Below, piece after piece: positions 16,994 through 26,270 of a DNA stretch of 34,999 nucleotides (position 1 is the stretch's first letter; each line of letters begins with the position of its first letter). The notes below the pieces were generated by a model that was not told the origin of the DNA, searched no databases, and worked only from the letters and a program-made list of their open reading frames with translations. A program made the position numbers and the translations under genes. Origin of the DNA: Clostridia bacterium (GTDB lineage Bacteria; Bacillota; Clostridia; Oscillospirales; Acutalibacteraceae); contig JAGALQ010000033.1 of assembly GCA_017625095.1 (NCBI GenBank), positions 1 through 34,999 on the forward strand. The letters run 5' to 3'.

Positions 16994-18160
16994 ATGAAGA
17001 AAAAACTTTTAATAGTAGCTCACCATATGACAATAGGCGGAGTACAGAAGTCACTTATATCAGCGTTAAAGGCTCTGGATTATGACAAGTACGATGTCAC
17101 ATTGTATCTGCGCAAAAACCGTACCGATCTTCTTCCTTTTGTTGATAAAAGAGTTAACGTAATATTAAACACTGATCCTAACCGATATTACAGAAAGCTT
17201 TATGCAATTATACTGCAAATCAAATCACTTATTTTAAAAGCTTTCGGCAAAAATGATAAAGCGCGTGAACTCAATGACATTCTTGAAGAAAAAATCCGAA
17301 ACGACGCTATGGAGTATGAGCGTAAGACATATTTTGCCAACGCCCATTACGATATTGCTGTAGCTTATGTGCAGGGCTATGTTGCGCTGTTTGTCGACAA
17401 ATGCATAAAGGCAGATAAAAAAATCCTTTTTTACCATACAAGCACAAATGACACACCGGAAATACATAACGCCGTAATTGGGAATTATTACACAGTTGTC
17501 GCTTTGCATGAGCAGCAGAAAGCATTACTTGAAGAATGGTATCCGTCGTCTAAGGGCAAAATAAAAATTGTAGAAAACTATACAGACAAAGATCTGATAA
17601 CCGAGCAAAGCAAAGCTTTTTCGATTCCCGCAACAGATAAAACAGTTATCTGCTCATGCGGCAGATTGTCACCCGTCAAAGGCTTTGATATGGCTGTCGA
17701 AACGGCAAAGATTCTTAAAGATAACGGTAAGGATTTTATCTGGTGCTTTGTCGGTGACGGTCCTGAAAGAAAAAATATCGAGCAAAAAATTACAGAGTGC
17801 GGACTTGAAAGCAATATTGTTATCACCGGAATGCAGACAAATCCGTATCCGTATATGGCAGGCTGCGATATCTACGTGCAGCCATCACATGAAGAGGCAA
17901 TGCCCGTCACAATACTTGAAGCTCACAGACTCAATAAGCCCGTTGTTACAACTGCAACAGTCGGCGGATGCAAGCTTGTTGAAACCGATACAAACGGCAT
18001 AGTCTGCGATATAAAACCTGAAGCAATCGCAGAGAGTGTAACCACTCTTATCAATGATACAGAAAAATACAACCGCATGTTAAACAATCTCAAAGCGACA
18101 GATTATTCTCACGAATTTGAAAAATACAAGGCACAATGGGAAGCCTTATTGGAGGGGTGA
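16994..18160 (+). CDS. Glycosyltransferase family 4
   Basis: This 388-residue GT-B enzyme starts with VAHHMTIGGVQKSLISAL. The donor domain starts near CGRLSPVKGFDMAVE and has the E-x7-E motif EAMPVTILE followed by AHRLNKPVVTT. It begins on the base after the preceding stop codon. A GGAG sequence within that gene's end serves as ribosome binding site. The sugar it transfers cannot be read from the sequence. Confidence 0.88.
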   Translation: MKKKLLIVAHHMTIGGVQKSLISALKALDYDKYDVTLYLRKNRTDLLPFVDKRVNVILNTDPNRYYRKLYAIILQIKSLILKAFGKNDKARELNDILEEKIRNDAMEYERKTYFANAHYDIAVAYVQGYVALFVDKCIKADKKILFYHTSTNDTPEIHNAVIGNYYTVVALHEQQKALLEEWYPSSKGKIKIVENYTDKDLITEQSKAFSIPATDKTVICSCGRLSPVKGFDMAVETAKILKDNGKDFIWCFVGDGPERKNIEQKITECGLESNIVITGMQTNPYPYMAGCDIYVQPSHEEAMPVTILEAHRLNKPVVTTATVGGCKLVETDTNGIVCDIKPEAIAESVTTLINDTEKYNRMLNNLKATDYSHEFEKYKAQWEALLEG

Positions 18161-18167
18161 AAAGCAA

Positions 18168-19226
18168 ATGAAATTCAGCATACTTGTTCCCGTATATAAT
18201 GTTGAAAAATATCTTGAGCAGTGTGTTGAATCATTGCTTAACCAGACCCACAAGGGCGATTACGAAATAATTCTCGTTGATGACGGCTCAACGGATTCTT
18301 CGGGTGCGATTTGCGATAAATATGCGAAAAATTATCCCGACAGAGTTAAAGCTGTACACAAGGAAAATGGCGGCCATACGTCGGCCCGTCTTGCGGCGAT
18401 CAATAACGCAAGCGGCGAATACTGCCTTTTCTGCGATTCGGACGATTTTGTTGAATCCTATCTTCTCGAAGCCGTTGCAAATTTTCTCAACCAAAATCAC
18501 GGCACCGATATGGTTATATATTCTTTCAGCTATTATGAGGACAGTATAAAAATCCCCAGAAATATGTCTGTTTTTGAAAATGGAGAGATTTTTGAAGGCG
18601 ACAAAAAGAAAAAGCTGTATGAACTTCTTATCACTACGCCGTATATTAATTCGCTCTGGACAAAAGCAGTACGGACTGAAATAATAAAAAATAGCAATAT
18701 AAATTATGACGCTCTCAAGGATAAAGATATCGCCGAGGATGCATATATTGTTTCTCACTTTGTTACGGACTGCAAAAAAATCGTATATACCGATAAGCCT
18801 TTATATAATTACAGAACAAACAGAAAAAGCATTTCCCGTTCATATAACCCGCAGAAAATCGGAAGAAAAAATTCTCTTTTTCTGTACCGTAACTTTATTG
18901 ATCTGCTTCCAAAATGGGAGATGAACAATGAAGAAACTGTAAACAAAATATATAGTGCTTGCTTTAACTATACGGTTTATCTTTTCAGAAAGCATTATGA
19001 ATACGCTGGCAGTTTCAAAAAACGAAAAGCTGTGCTGGAGTACAATTGGGATTCCATGCTTTTTGATGAAGTAGCAGCAAACCCATACAAATACGGAAGT
19101 GAAATCCACAACTATATTTATAAATTGATTTCCGATAAGCAGTATTTCAGATTAAATATCTGGTTTTTAAAAAACAGAATCTATCAGTATTTTAAAAAGA
19201 TCAAGAAAAAAATCAGAGGAGTGTGA
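18168..19226 (+). CDS. Glycosyltransferase family 2
   Basis: This 352-residue GT2 enzyme has FSILVPVYNVEKYLEQ, LVDDGSTDSSGAICDKY and FCDSDDFVE as nucleotide and metal sites. The start at 18168 was chosen because GGAGGGG at 18151-18157 precedes it and the family motif begins at residue 2. An in-frame start at 18117 lies inside the previous gene. The C-terminal end is basic and rich in aromatic residues, suggesting membrane contact. Confidence 0.88.
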   Translation: MKFSILVPVYNVEKYLEQCVESLLNQTHKGDYEIILVDDGSTDSSGAICDKYAKNYPDRVKAVHKENGGHTSARLAAINNASGEYCLFCDSDDFVESYLLEAVANFLNQNHGTDMVIYSFSYYEDSIKIPRNMSVFENGEIFEGDKKKKLYELLITTPYINSLWTKAVRTEIIKNSNINYDALKDKDIAEDAYIVSHFVTDCKKIVYTDKPLYNYRTNRKSISRSYNPQKIGRKNSLFLYRNFIDLLPKWEMNNEETVNKIYSACFNYTVYLFRKHYEYAGSFKKRKAVLEYNWDSMLFDEVAANPYKYGSEIHNYIYKLISDKQYFRLNIWFLKNRIYQYFKKIKKKIRGV

Positions 19227-19233
19227 AATCTCG

Positions 19234-20253
19234 ATGGAACTGCAGAAAGACCTTGTTTCAGTTATAATGAGCAATTATAATACTGATGAGGAGTATTTAA
19301 GAGCATCTATTGAAAGTGTGCTCAATCAAACTTATGAAAATTTTGAATTTATAATAATTGATGATTGCTCTACAAATAATTCGGTTGAAATTATAGAATC
19401 TTACAGGGACAGCAGAATAAGATTGATAAAAAACAAAGAAAATCTTGGATTAACAAAATCGCTTAATGTTGCATTAAAGGTGGCACGTGGAGAGTATATT
19501 GCACGTATGGATGCAGATGATGTTTGTCTTCCTCAAAGATTTGAAAAGCAAGTTCTTTTTTTGAGCCAGAATCCGGAGTATATAGTTTGTGGTACAGCGG
19601 CTGAATTTGTTGGTGTATGGCAAAAATACAATTCGCAAAAAGTGATTTTTAGAAAGATCCCCGAAAAGGAAGAGTACAGAATCAGGCTTTTATTTGAAAA
19701 TAACCCCAATATAGTGCATATATCTGCAATGTTTAATGCAACTATAATGCGCAGTTTTAATATTGAATATAATGAGAATTATAAATACGCACAAGATTAT
19801 AGAATGTGGGTAAGCTGTTGTGAGGTTGCAGAATGTGCAAATTTAGAAGATGTGCTAATGCAAATTACTGTAAGAGAAGGGACAATTTCAACTTCTAAAA
19901 GAGAAGAACAAGAAGAATGTGTTATTAGGATAATTCAAGAACAGCTGGATAAATTGCATATATGTTTAGATGAAGAAACAGTTCGCATACATCGTGGGCT
20001 TTTGAAACAACGTAAGGAATACACATTGAATATTAAAAAGTGGATAAAAAAGCTTATTTCACAAAATAGAATTTATAATGTGTACAATCAAAAAATATTA
20101 GAAAAGCTTTTATGGGAAAAATGGGCTGAAATTTCATATTTCGGCCTTGCGTCACAGAAAAATCCCATTGAAATGTTGAAGATATTTATTAACATTCCGA
20201 TTATGTATATTCCCGTTTTATTCAGAATAAAAAAGCACAGAAAAAACAAATGA
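19234..20253 (+). CDS. Glycosyltransferase family 2, AT-rich and probably acquired
   Basis: This 339-residue GT2 enzyme has VSVIMSNYNTDEEYLRASI, IIDDCSTNNSVEII and the metal site RMDADDVCLPQRFEKQ. The latter is the form found in many O-antigen glycosyltransferases. Its codon use is clearly more AT-rich than that of the neighbours (ATA, TTA, AAT, AGA frequent), which suggests recent transfer as a single gene. The ribosome binding site GAGGAG lies about 12 nt upstream, longer than usual. The C-terminal 60 residues are basic and hydrophobic and could anchor it to the membrane. Confidence 0.85.
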   Translation: MELQKDLVSVIMSNYNTDEEYLRASIESVLNQTYENFEFIIIDDCSTNNSVEIIESYRDSRIRLIKNKENLGLTKSLNVALKVARGEYIARMDADDVCLPQRFEKQVLFLSQNPEYIVCGTAAEFVGVWQKYNSQKVIFRKIPEKEEYRIRLLFENNPNIVHISAMFNATIMRSFNIEYNENYKYAQDYRMWVSCCEVAECANLEDVLMQITVREGTISTSKREEQEECVIRIIQEQLDKLHICLDEETVRIHRGLLKQRKEYTLNIKKWIKKLISQNRIYNVYNQKILEKLLWEKWAEISYFGLASQKNPIEMLKIFINIPIMYIPVLFRIKKHRKNK

Positions 20254-20269
20254 AATTGGAGGCTTATGT

Positions 20270-21373
20270 ATGGCGGACCGTATTGCGGTCAGTATTGTTG
20301 TTCCGATATATAATGCTGCACCGTACCTGAGAAAATGTCTTGACAGCATTGTTAACCAGACGCTTCGCAATGTTGAAATTATTTTCATAGACGACGGCTC
20401 AACAGACGGCTCTTCTGAAATCTGCAAAGAATACGCAAGCAAGGACAGCAGAATCATTTACTACAAAAAAGAAAATGAGGGCCTTGCTGCCGCCCGTCAG
20501 GACGGAATTGAAAGAGCAAGCGGTGAATATGTAGGCTTTGTTGATTCGGATGACTGGCTCGAACTCAATATGTACGAAAGAATGTACGAGGTAGCTATAA
20601 AAGAAAACGCCGACGTTGTATTCTGCAACTGTTACTTTAATGATTCTGAAACAGATAAAATTCATCTTCAACCCGGTGTGTATGACAGAAAAAGAATAGA
20701 AACAGAAATACTGCCGCGAACTCTTGCAGGCATTAGCGACAAAGGCACCAACTCTGTTATACGTTGGAGTAATTGTCTTCGAATTTACAGATTGGATTTA
20801 ATAAAATCAAACGGTATTGCTTTTGGCAGAGGCTTTCGCCGCAGCCAGGATCTGCAGTTGACTTTTGAAACAACTCTATGTGCTAACAAATATGTATCAA
20901 TAAATGATGAACCATTGTATCACAACCGCACTCAGGGTAATGCGGATTCACTCTCCAGAGGATATACCAAAAATTATTGGAAACTTATACGTCCGCTAAT
21001 TGATAAACTCTATGAGGATGTTGCAGGCTATACGAAGCAGGATTTGTCATACTATATGCACCTGTGTACGTTCTTCTTTGCTGTAAACGGTGTACAAAAT
21101 GAGTATGAAAAAAGTACGTTTTCATTTTTCAAAAAGCTGAAAAATCTTGATGAAATTGTCAAAGACAAAACAGTGCAGAATGCTTTGAAGTATGTTGAAT
21201 ATAATAAACTTCACCATTATTACAAAATGATTTATTCAGGACTCAAGGGCGGCAGCAGTTGGTCGATAGTTTTCAGCTACCTCAAGCACAATTTGTATTA
21301 TAATGTGTATAAATCTATGGCACGAAAAATTATAAACGGAAAAGTAACGAAAGCTTTTTTTACAGATAATTGA
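20270..21373 (+). CDS. Glycosyltransferase family 2
   Basis: This 367-residue GT2 enzyme has VSIVVPIYNAAPYLRKCL, FIDDGSTDGSSEIC and FVDSDDWLE, with an acceptor-side region containing GRGFRRSQDLQLTFE. GGAGG lies 8 nt before the ATG. Another ATG 4 nt upstream is out of frame and yields no matching protein. It is the last glycosyltransferase of the operon and precedes the acetyltransferase. Its acceptor is unknown. Confidence 0.87.
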   Translation: MADRIAVSIVVPIYNAAPYLRKCLDSIVNQTLRNVEIIFIDDGSTDGSSEICKEYASKDSRIIYYKKENEGLAAARQDGIERASGEYVGFVDSDDWLELNMYERMYEVAIKENADVVFCNCYFNDSETDKIHLQPGVYDRKRIETEILPRTLAGISDKGTNSVIRWSNCLRIYRLDLIKSNGIAFGRGFRRSQDLQLTFETTLCANKYVSINDEPLYHNRTQGNADSLSRGYTKNYWKLIRPLIDKLYEDVAGYTKQDLSYYMHLCTFFFAVNGVQNEYEKSTFSFFKKLKNLDEIVKDKTVQNALKYVEYNKLHHYYKMIYSGLKGGSSWSIVFSYLKHNLYYNVYKSMARKIINGKVTKAFFTDN

Positions 21374-21386
21374 ATCGGTGATTTTA

Positions 21387-21902
21387 ATGTACAAATTAAA
21401 AAAGTGGATCAAAAAAAGAAAAATTATATTAAATGAAAAGAAAACAGAAAAAAATGTTTTAAAATTTAAGAAAAACATTGCTTCATGTGGTTCAAATTTG
21501 CAATTGTTCGGTTGTCCTGAAGTATCATTTCCGGACAAATTAAATATAGGAAATGATTGTAAAATCAACTCCGATGTATACATAAACGCGCGAAGCAACG
21601 TTACAATAGGAAATGATGTTACTCTTTCTCATGGAGCAAAAATTATTTCAACAGGTTATGAATTGGATTACTGGATGAGGGTCGGTGAAAGAAAACATAT
21701 TGACGATTCTCCGATATATATTGGCAATCATTGCTGGGTCGGTGCAGGCGCAATAATTCTTCCCGGAGTTAACATTTCCGGAGAATATGTGGTTATCGGT
21801 GCAGGTGCTGTTGTCACCAAAGATATAACCGAAAGCAGAGTTCTTGTCGCCGGTAATCCCGCAAAAATCGTAAAGCGCTATAATAACAAGAATCAGGAGT
21901 AA
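21387..21902 (+). CDS. Hexapeptide-repeat O-acetyltransferase (LbH fold)
   Basis: This 171-residue protein folds as a left-handed beta-helix, judged by repeats such as IGNDCKINSDVYINA, IGNDVTLSHGAKI and IGNHCWVGAGAIILPGV. The C-terminus VAGNPAKIVKRY is diagnostic of the maltose/galactoside-type acetyltransferases (CysE-LacA-NodL group). The first 35 residues are basic and lysine-rich. ATG 21387 with GGTGA upstream was preferred to GTG 21378. It would O-acetylate a sugar of the repeat. The first 300 bases are AT-rich and the rest matches the operon, again a mosaic. Confidence 0.87.
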   Translation: MYKLKKWIKKRKIILNEKKTEKNVLKFKKNIASCGSNLQLFGCPEVSFPDKLNIGNDCKINSDVYINARSNVTIGNDVTLSHGAKIISTGYELDYWMRVGERKHIDDSPIYIGNHCWVGAGAIILPGVNISGEYVVIGAGAVVTKDITESRVLVAGNPAKIVKRYNNKNQE

Positions 21903-21905
21903 TTT

Positions 21906-22766
21906 ATGACAGAACAAAAATGGACAACCGTTGTTAAAGCAAATAACGGTCTTATAGATATGGACTTGAAAGGTCTGAAAAATTGCAAGGACCTTATATT
22001 CCTATTTGTGCGCAGGACCTTTGTTGCAAAATATAAGCAGACTGTTCTCGGCCCTGCGTGGGCGGTTATTCAGCCGTTTTTCACAACGGTTGTTTACTCT
22101 GTTTTCTTCGGTAATATCGCAGGTCTTGGCGCATCCGGTGTGCCTAACTTTATATTCTACCTTTCGGGTACTATAGTCTGGACACTCTTTGCAAACTGTT
22201 TAACTGAAACTTCACATACCTTTACGGGTAACTCTGCAATTCTCGGCAAGGTTTATTTCCCGCGTCTTGTTATGCCGATTTCAACGGCAATATCCCAATT
22301 TATCGGTTTCTTCATTCAGTTTGCATTTATGCTGTGCTTTATGGTTTATTACCTTGTTACCGATGCAGGTCTTAAGCCCAACATACTTATTCTTATGTTC
22401 CCTGTCGTACTCATTCAGCTTGCTGTTCTTGGTATGGGCTTTGGTATGATTATTTCGTCGCTTACAACCAAATACCGTGACCTTACAATGGTTGTAGGCT
22501 TTGGTGTAAGTCTCTGGTCATACTGTTCTCCCGTTGCCTACGATATGTTCAGCCGCTCACAGCTTGCCCCCGGTAGTATCTTCTATAACATATATATGCT
22601 CAATCCCGTTACACCTGCAATAAACCTTTTCCGTTACGGATTTCTTGGTTGCGGTGAGGTTGACTGGTTGTTTTACGGCATAAGCTGGATAACAACAGTT
22701 ATTGTTGCGGTAATCGGTGCGCTGATGTTCTCAAAATCCGAAAAAACGTTTATGGATACGGTATGA
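21906..22766 (+). CDS. ABC-2 polysaccharide export permease (Wzm/TagG/RfbD family)
   Basis: This 286-residue membrane protein has about six helices and the N-terminal amphipathic stretch LFVRRTFVAKYKQTVLGPAW, the hallmark of Wzm/TagG-type permeases. FGNIAGLGASGVPNFIFYLSG and the late SPVAYDMF segment also fit. It partners with the ATPase that follows (the ATGA overlap is within reach of its alternative start) to move lipid-linked polysaccharide across the membrane. Its presence beside a Wzy-like polymerase is unusual, because ABC-exported chains are normally built in the cytoplasm without Wzy. Confidence 0.92.
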   Translation: MTEQKWTTVVKANNGLIDMDLKGLKNCKDLIFLFVRRTFVAKYKQTVLGPAWAVIQPFFTTVVYSVFFGNIAGLGASGVPNFIFYLSGTIVWTLFANCLTETSHTFTGNSAILGKVYFPRLVMPISTAISQFIGFFIQFAFMLCFMVYYLVTDAGLKPNILILMFPVVLIQLAVLGMGFGMIISSLTTKYRDLTMVVGFGVSLWSYCSPVAYDMFSRSQLAPGSIFYNIYMLNPVTPAINLFRYGFLGCGEVDWLFYGISWITTVIVAVIGALMFSKSEKTFMDTV

Positions 22767-22774
22767 GGTGCGGT

Positions 22775-24052
22775 ATGGACGAATTAGCAATAAGAGTTGA
22801 ACACGTTTCAAAGGAATACCGCCTCGGTGCTATCGGCGGTGCAACGCTCAAGGGTGAAATTCAGGCGAAGATGGCAAAACTCCGCCACAAAGAAAACCCA
22901 AACCTTAAAATCGGTGAAAAAGAGCACGGTAAAAACGAACGTTTCCTTGCGCTCAACGATTTATCCTTTGACATAAAAAAAGGTGAAACAGTCGGAATAA
23001 TCGGAAGAAACGGTGCAGGTAAATCAACCATATTAAAGCTCATCTGCCGTGTTACTGCCCCCACAAAGGGCAACATATATCTCAACGGCAGAATCACCTC
23101 TATGCTCGAGGTCGGTACGGGCTTCCACCCTGAGCTGACAGGCAGAGAAAACGTCTACCTCAACGGTGCAATCCTTGGTATGAACAAGGCCGAGATAGAC
23201 CGTAAATTTGATGAAATCGTTGAGTTTTCCGAAGTCGGTCAGTTTATTGATACCCCCGTTAAAAGATATTCAAGCGGTATGAAGGTAAAGCTTGCCTTCG
23301 CAGTTGCATCTCACCTTGACAGCGAGATTATGATTATGGATGAGGTTCTTGCTGTCGGTGACGTTGCCTTCCAGAATAAATGCATCGACAGAATGAAAAA
23401 GGTTGCTGAAGAAGAAGGCAGAACGATTCTTTACGTCAGCCATAATATGGCGACTGTCAAGAGCCTTTGCAACCGCTGTATCGTGCTTTCTCACGGTCAG
23501 GTCGCGTTTGAAGGCGAAACAGAAGAGGCAATCGCCGTATATATGCAGGATGAAAACCTTGACAACACAACGTTTTTCGATACATCAAGTGTAAAAAGAC
23601 ATCCTAAATGCAGTCAGAAACATCTGCTTCAGAATCTGCATATGTTTGAATCTGAATCCTGTATTTTGGAATACGGCGATAAATTTCCGTTCCGCATAAC
23701 CTGGAAAAGCGAAAATGCCGACAAGTTGCTGATGAAAATGGTTATAAACGGCATTGATGCCACACCGGTAGGAGTTATTTTCGGAGGAGAGCTTAAGGCA
23801 GAAAAAGGCATAAATTCGGCTGAATTCAATTTTAATACATCTTATCTGGTGCCCGGAAAATATACGGTTGACGTCATCCTCTATGATGAAGACAAAGCCG
23901 GAAATATGATGTTCCATGACCGTACAACCGCACTGAGATTTACCGTTGAACACGGCGAAAAATCACTGAAACTCAAACACTGGTTCAAAAACTGGGGTAA
24001 TGCGGTATTGCCCTGCATAGAACAAATTATCGGAGATGATAAAAATGTATAA
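22775..24052 (+). CDS. ABC transporter ATPase Wzt with C-terminal substrate-binding domain
   Basis: This 425-residue ATPase energises polysaccharide export. Walker A is GRNGAGKST with Lys83, the signature YSSGMKVKL begins at 165, and Walker B is IMIMDEV with Asp189/Glu190. The phrase EVGTGFHPELTGRENVYLNG is diagnostic of the Wzt/TagH group. Residues of about 265-425 form an added beta-rich domain like Wzt_C, which in other systems recognises the modified end of the chain. ATG 22775 fits GAGGTG at 22765-22770. An in-frame ATG at 22763 overlapping the permease stop is possible and would add four residues. Confidence 0.9.
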   Translation: MDELAIRVEHVSKEYRLGAIGGATLKGEIQAKMAKLRHKENPNLKIGEKEHGKNERFLALNDLSFDIKKGETVGIIGRNGAGKSTILKLICRVTAPTKGNIYLNGRITSMLEVGTGFHPELTGRENVYLNGAILGMNKAEIDRKFDEIVEFSEVGQFIDTPVKRYSSGMKVKLAFAVASHLDSEIMIMDEVLAVGDVAFQNKCIDRMKKVAEEEGRTILYVSHNMATVKSLCNRCIVLSHGQVAFEGETEEAIAVYMQDENLDNTTFFDTSSVKRHPKCSQKHLLQNLHMFESESCILEYGDKFPFRITWKSENADKLLMKMVINGIDATPVGVIFGGELKAEKGINSAEFNFNTSYLVPGKYTVDVILYDEDKAGNMMFHDRTTALRFTVEHGEKSLKLKHWFKNWGNAVLPCIEQIIGDDKNV

Positions 24053-25091
24053 TTTCAAAGGTGAAACTTTACTTATAACAGGCGGTACGGGCTCATTCGG
24101 TAACGCTGTACTCAACCGCTTCCTCAAAACAGATATAAAGGAGATCCGAGTTTTCTCACGTGATGAGAAAAAGCAGGATGATATGCGCCACGAATTTCAG
24201 GCGAAGATGCCCGAAGTTGCAGACAAAATCAAATTCTACATAGGTGATGTACGTAATATTGATTCTCTTCGTGATGCTATGGTCGGTGTTGATTACGTTT
24301 TCCACGCAGCAGCACTCAAGCAGGTTCCGTCCTGTGAGTTCTTCCCTATGGAAGCTGTCAAAACCAACGTTATCGGTACGGATAACGTGCTTACTGCCGC
24401 TGTTGCCGCAGGAGTAAAATCCGTAATATGTCTGTCTACAGATAAGGCTGCATACCCGATAAACGCAATGGGTATCACAAAGGCTCTTGAAGAAAGAGTT
24501 GCAACCGCAAAGGCAAGAAACGTTGACCCGAATAAAACCAAAATCTGCTGCACAAGATACGGCAATGTGCTTTGCAGCCGCGGCTCTGTTGTGCCGCTCT
24601 GGATTGATCAGATTAAAAACGGTCAGCCTATCACAATCACAAACCCCGATATGACAAGATTCATTATGTCACTTGAAGAGGCTGTTGACCTTGTTCTTTT
24701 TGCATTCAAGGAGTGCGAAAGCGGAGATATTTTTGTCCGCAAGGCACCTGCCTGTACTATTCAGACCCAGGCTGAAGCTGTCTGCGAACTCTTTGGCGGC
24801 AGAAAGGAAGATATCAAAATTATAGGAATCCGTCACGGCGAAAAAATGTTTGAAACCCTTCTCACTAACGAAGAATGCGCCAAGGCAGAGGATATGGGTG
24901 ATTTCTTCCGTGTTCATGCCGATAACAGGAGTCTTAACTATGATAAGTATTTCTCTGACGGCGATACAGAGCGTGCCAAGCTCACTGAATTCAACAGTAG
25001 CAACACAAAGCTTCTGAACGTTGAACAGGTCAAAGAAAAACTACTCGAACTCGATTACATCAGGGAAAGACTTGAAGAATTCAATTCATAA
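24045..25091 (+). CDS. capE: UDP-GlcNAc 4,6-dehydratase (5-inverting), CapE/FnlA family
   Basis: This 348-residue enzyme catalyses the first step from UDP-GlcNAc towards UDP-N-acetyl-L-fucosamine. The sequence follows Staphylococcus aureus CapE closely: TGGTGSFG at 12-19, FSRDEKKQDDMRHEF, FHAAALKQVPSCEFFPMEAV, STDKAAYPINAMGITK and TRYGNVLCSRGSV. ATG 24045 is preceded by GGAG at 24032-24035 and overlaps the end of the ATPase gene. It is followed by CapG- and CapF-like genes, completing the pathway. The related PseB reaction gives the same type of 4-keto product. Confidence 0.93.
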   Translation: MYNFKGETLLITGGTGSFGNAVLNRFLKTDIKEIRVFSRDEKKQDDMRHEFQAKMPEVADKIKFYIGDVRNIDSLRDAMVGVDYVFHAAALKQVPSCEFFPMEAVKTNVIGTDNVLTAAVAAGVKSVICLSTDKAAYPINAMGITKALEERVATAKARNVDPNKTKICCTRYGNVLCSRGSVVPLWIDQIKNGQPITITNPDMTRFIMSLEEAVDLVLFAFKECESGDIFVRKAPACTIQTQAEAVCELFGGRKEDIKIIGIRHGEKMFETLLTNEECAKAEDMGDFFRVHADNRSLNYDKYFSDGDTERAKLTEFNSSNTKLLNVEQVKEKLLELDYIRERLEEFNS

Positions 25092-25100
25092 GGTGAGTTT

Positions 25101-26270
25101 ATGAAATACGATATTAATTTTAAGAATAACGATAGGCTTAAGCTTCTCATAATCGTCGGAACAAGACCCGAGATTATCCGTCTTTCAGAGGTTATCAAAA
25201 AGTGTCGCAAATATTTTGATTGCATTCTTGCCCACACGGGACAGAACTATGACTACACCCTCAATGGCATTTTCTTTGAAGACCTGAATCTTGATGTGCC
25301 CGATGTTTACCTTAACTGTGTCGGCGAAAATCTCGGACAGACAGTCGGCAATATTATCGCTTCATCTTACGAGCTTATGGAAGAAATCAAGCCCGATGCT
25401 CTGCTCATACTCGGTGACACAAACAGCTGTCTTTCAGCTATAAGCGCAAAGAGATTACACATACCTGTTTTCCATATGGAAGCAGGCAACCGCTGCAAGG
25501 ATGAGTGTCTGCCCGAAGAAACCAACAGAAGAATTGTCGATATTATCTCTGACGTTAACATCGCGTACTCAGAGCACGCAAGAAGATATCTTGCGGAATG
25601 CGGTCTGCCCAAAGAAAGAACTTATGTTTCGGGTTCACCAATGGCAGAGGTGCTCAACGCTAACCTTGATAAAATTCTCAGCAGTAATATTCTTGAAAAG
25701 CTCTCGCTTGAAGAAAAAAAATATATTCTTCTTTCCGCTCACAGAGAAGAGAATATAGACACCGAAAAGAATTTTCGCTCGCTGTTCGGTGCATTGAACT
25801 CTCTTGCGGAAAAATACGATATGCCTATTCTCTATTCGTGCCATCCGCGCTCAAGGAAAAGACTCGAAGCCTCAGGAATTGAGCTTGATAAGCGAATCAT
25901 TATGCACGAGCCTCTCGGATTTTCGGATTATAACCGCTTACAGCTTGGCGCATTTGCCGTTGTTTCCGACAGCGGCACATTGCCTGAGGAAAGCAGCTTC
26001 TATCTCAGCATAGGCAGACCTTTCCCTGCTGTATGTATACGCACCTCAACCGAGCGCCCCGAAGCATTGGACAAGGGCTGCTTTGTGCTTGCAGGCATTG
26101 ATGAAAACGGTCTGCTTCAGGCGGTTGAAACGGCGGTCGGTCTTACCGGTAACGAAGAGTTTGCCACACCCGTTCCGGACTATACAGACAAAAACGTTTC
26201 CGATAAAATCGTAAGACTCATACAGAGCTACACAGGAATAGTAAACAAAATGGTTTGGAGAAAGTTTTAA
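25101..26270 (+). CDS. capG: UDP-N-acetylglucosamine 2-epimerase family enzyme, CapG/FnlC type
   Basis: This 389-residue enzyme belongs to the WecB family. In the FucNAc pathway CapG epimerises carbon 2 of UDP-N-acetyl-L-pneumosamine to give UDP-N-acetyl-L-fucosamine. Motifs seen are IVGTRPEIIRLSEV near the N-terminus, HTGQNYDYTLNGIFF, LLILGDTNSCL, SAHREENI and SDSGTLPEE. The CapG/FnlC rather than WecB identity rests on these phrases and on the adjacent CapE and CapF. The stop codon overlaps the start of the next gene by one base (TAATG). Confidence 0.9.
   Translation: MKYDINFKNNDRLKLLIIVGTRPEIIRLSEVIKKCRKYFDCILAHTGQNYDYTLNGIFFEDLNLDVPDVYLNCVGENLGQTVGNIIASSYELMEEIKPDALLILGDTNSCLSAISAKRLHIPVFHMEAGNRCKDECLPEETNRRIVDIISDVNIAYSEHARRYLAECGLPKERTYVSGSPMAEVLNANLDKILSSNILEKLSLEEKKYILLSAHREENIDTEKNFRSLFGALNSLAEKYDMPILYSCHPRSRKRLEASGIELDKRIIMHEPLGFSDYNRLQLGAFAVVSDSGTLPEESSFYLSIGRPFPAVCIRTSTERPEALDKGCFVLAGIDENGLLQAVETAVGLTGNEEFATPVPDYTDKNVSDKIVRLIQSYTGIVNKMVWRKF

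Noticed and set aside
14793-21373. Recent duplication of the three similar family 2 glycosyltransferase genes (14793, 18168, 20270)
   Set aside because: They share only the N-terminal family motifs; DNA and C-terminal halves differ too much for a recent copy.
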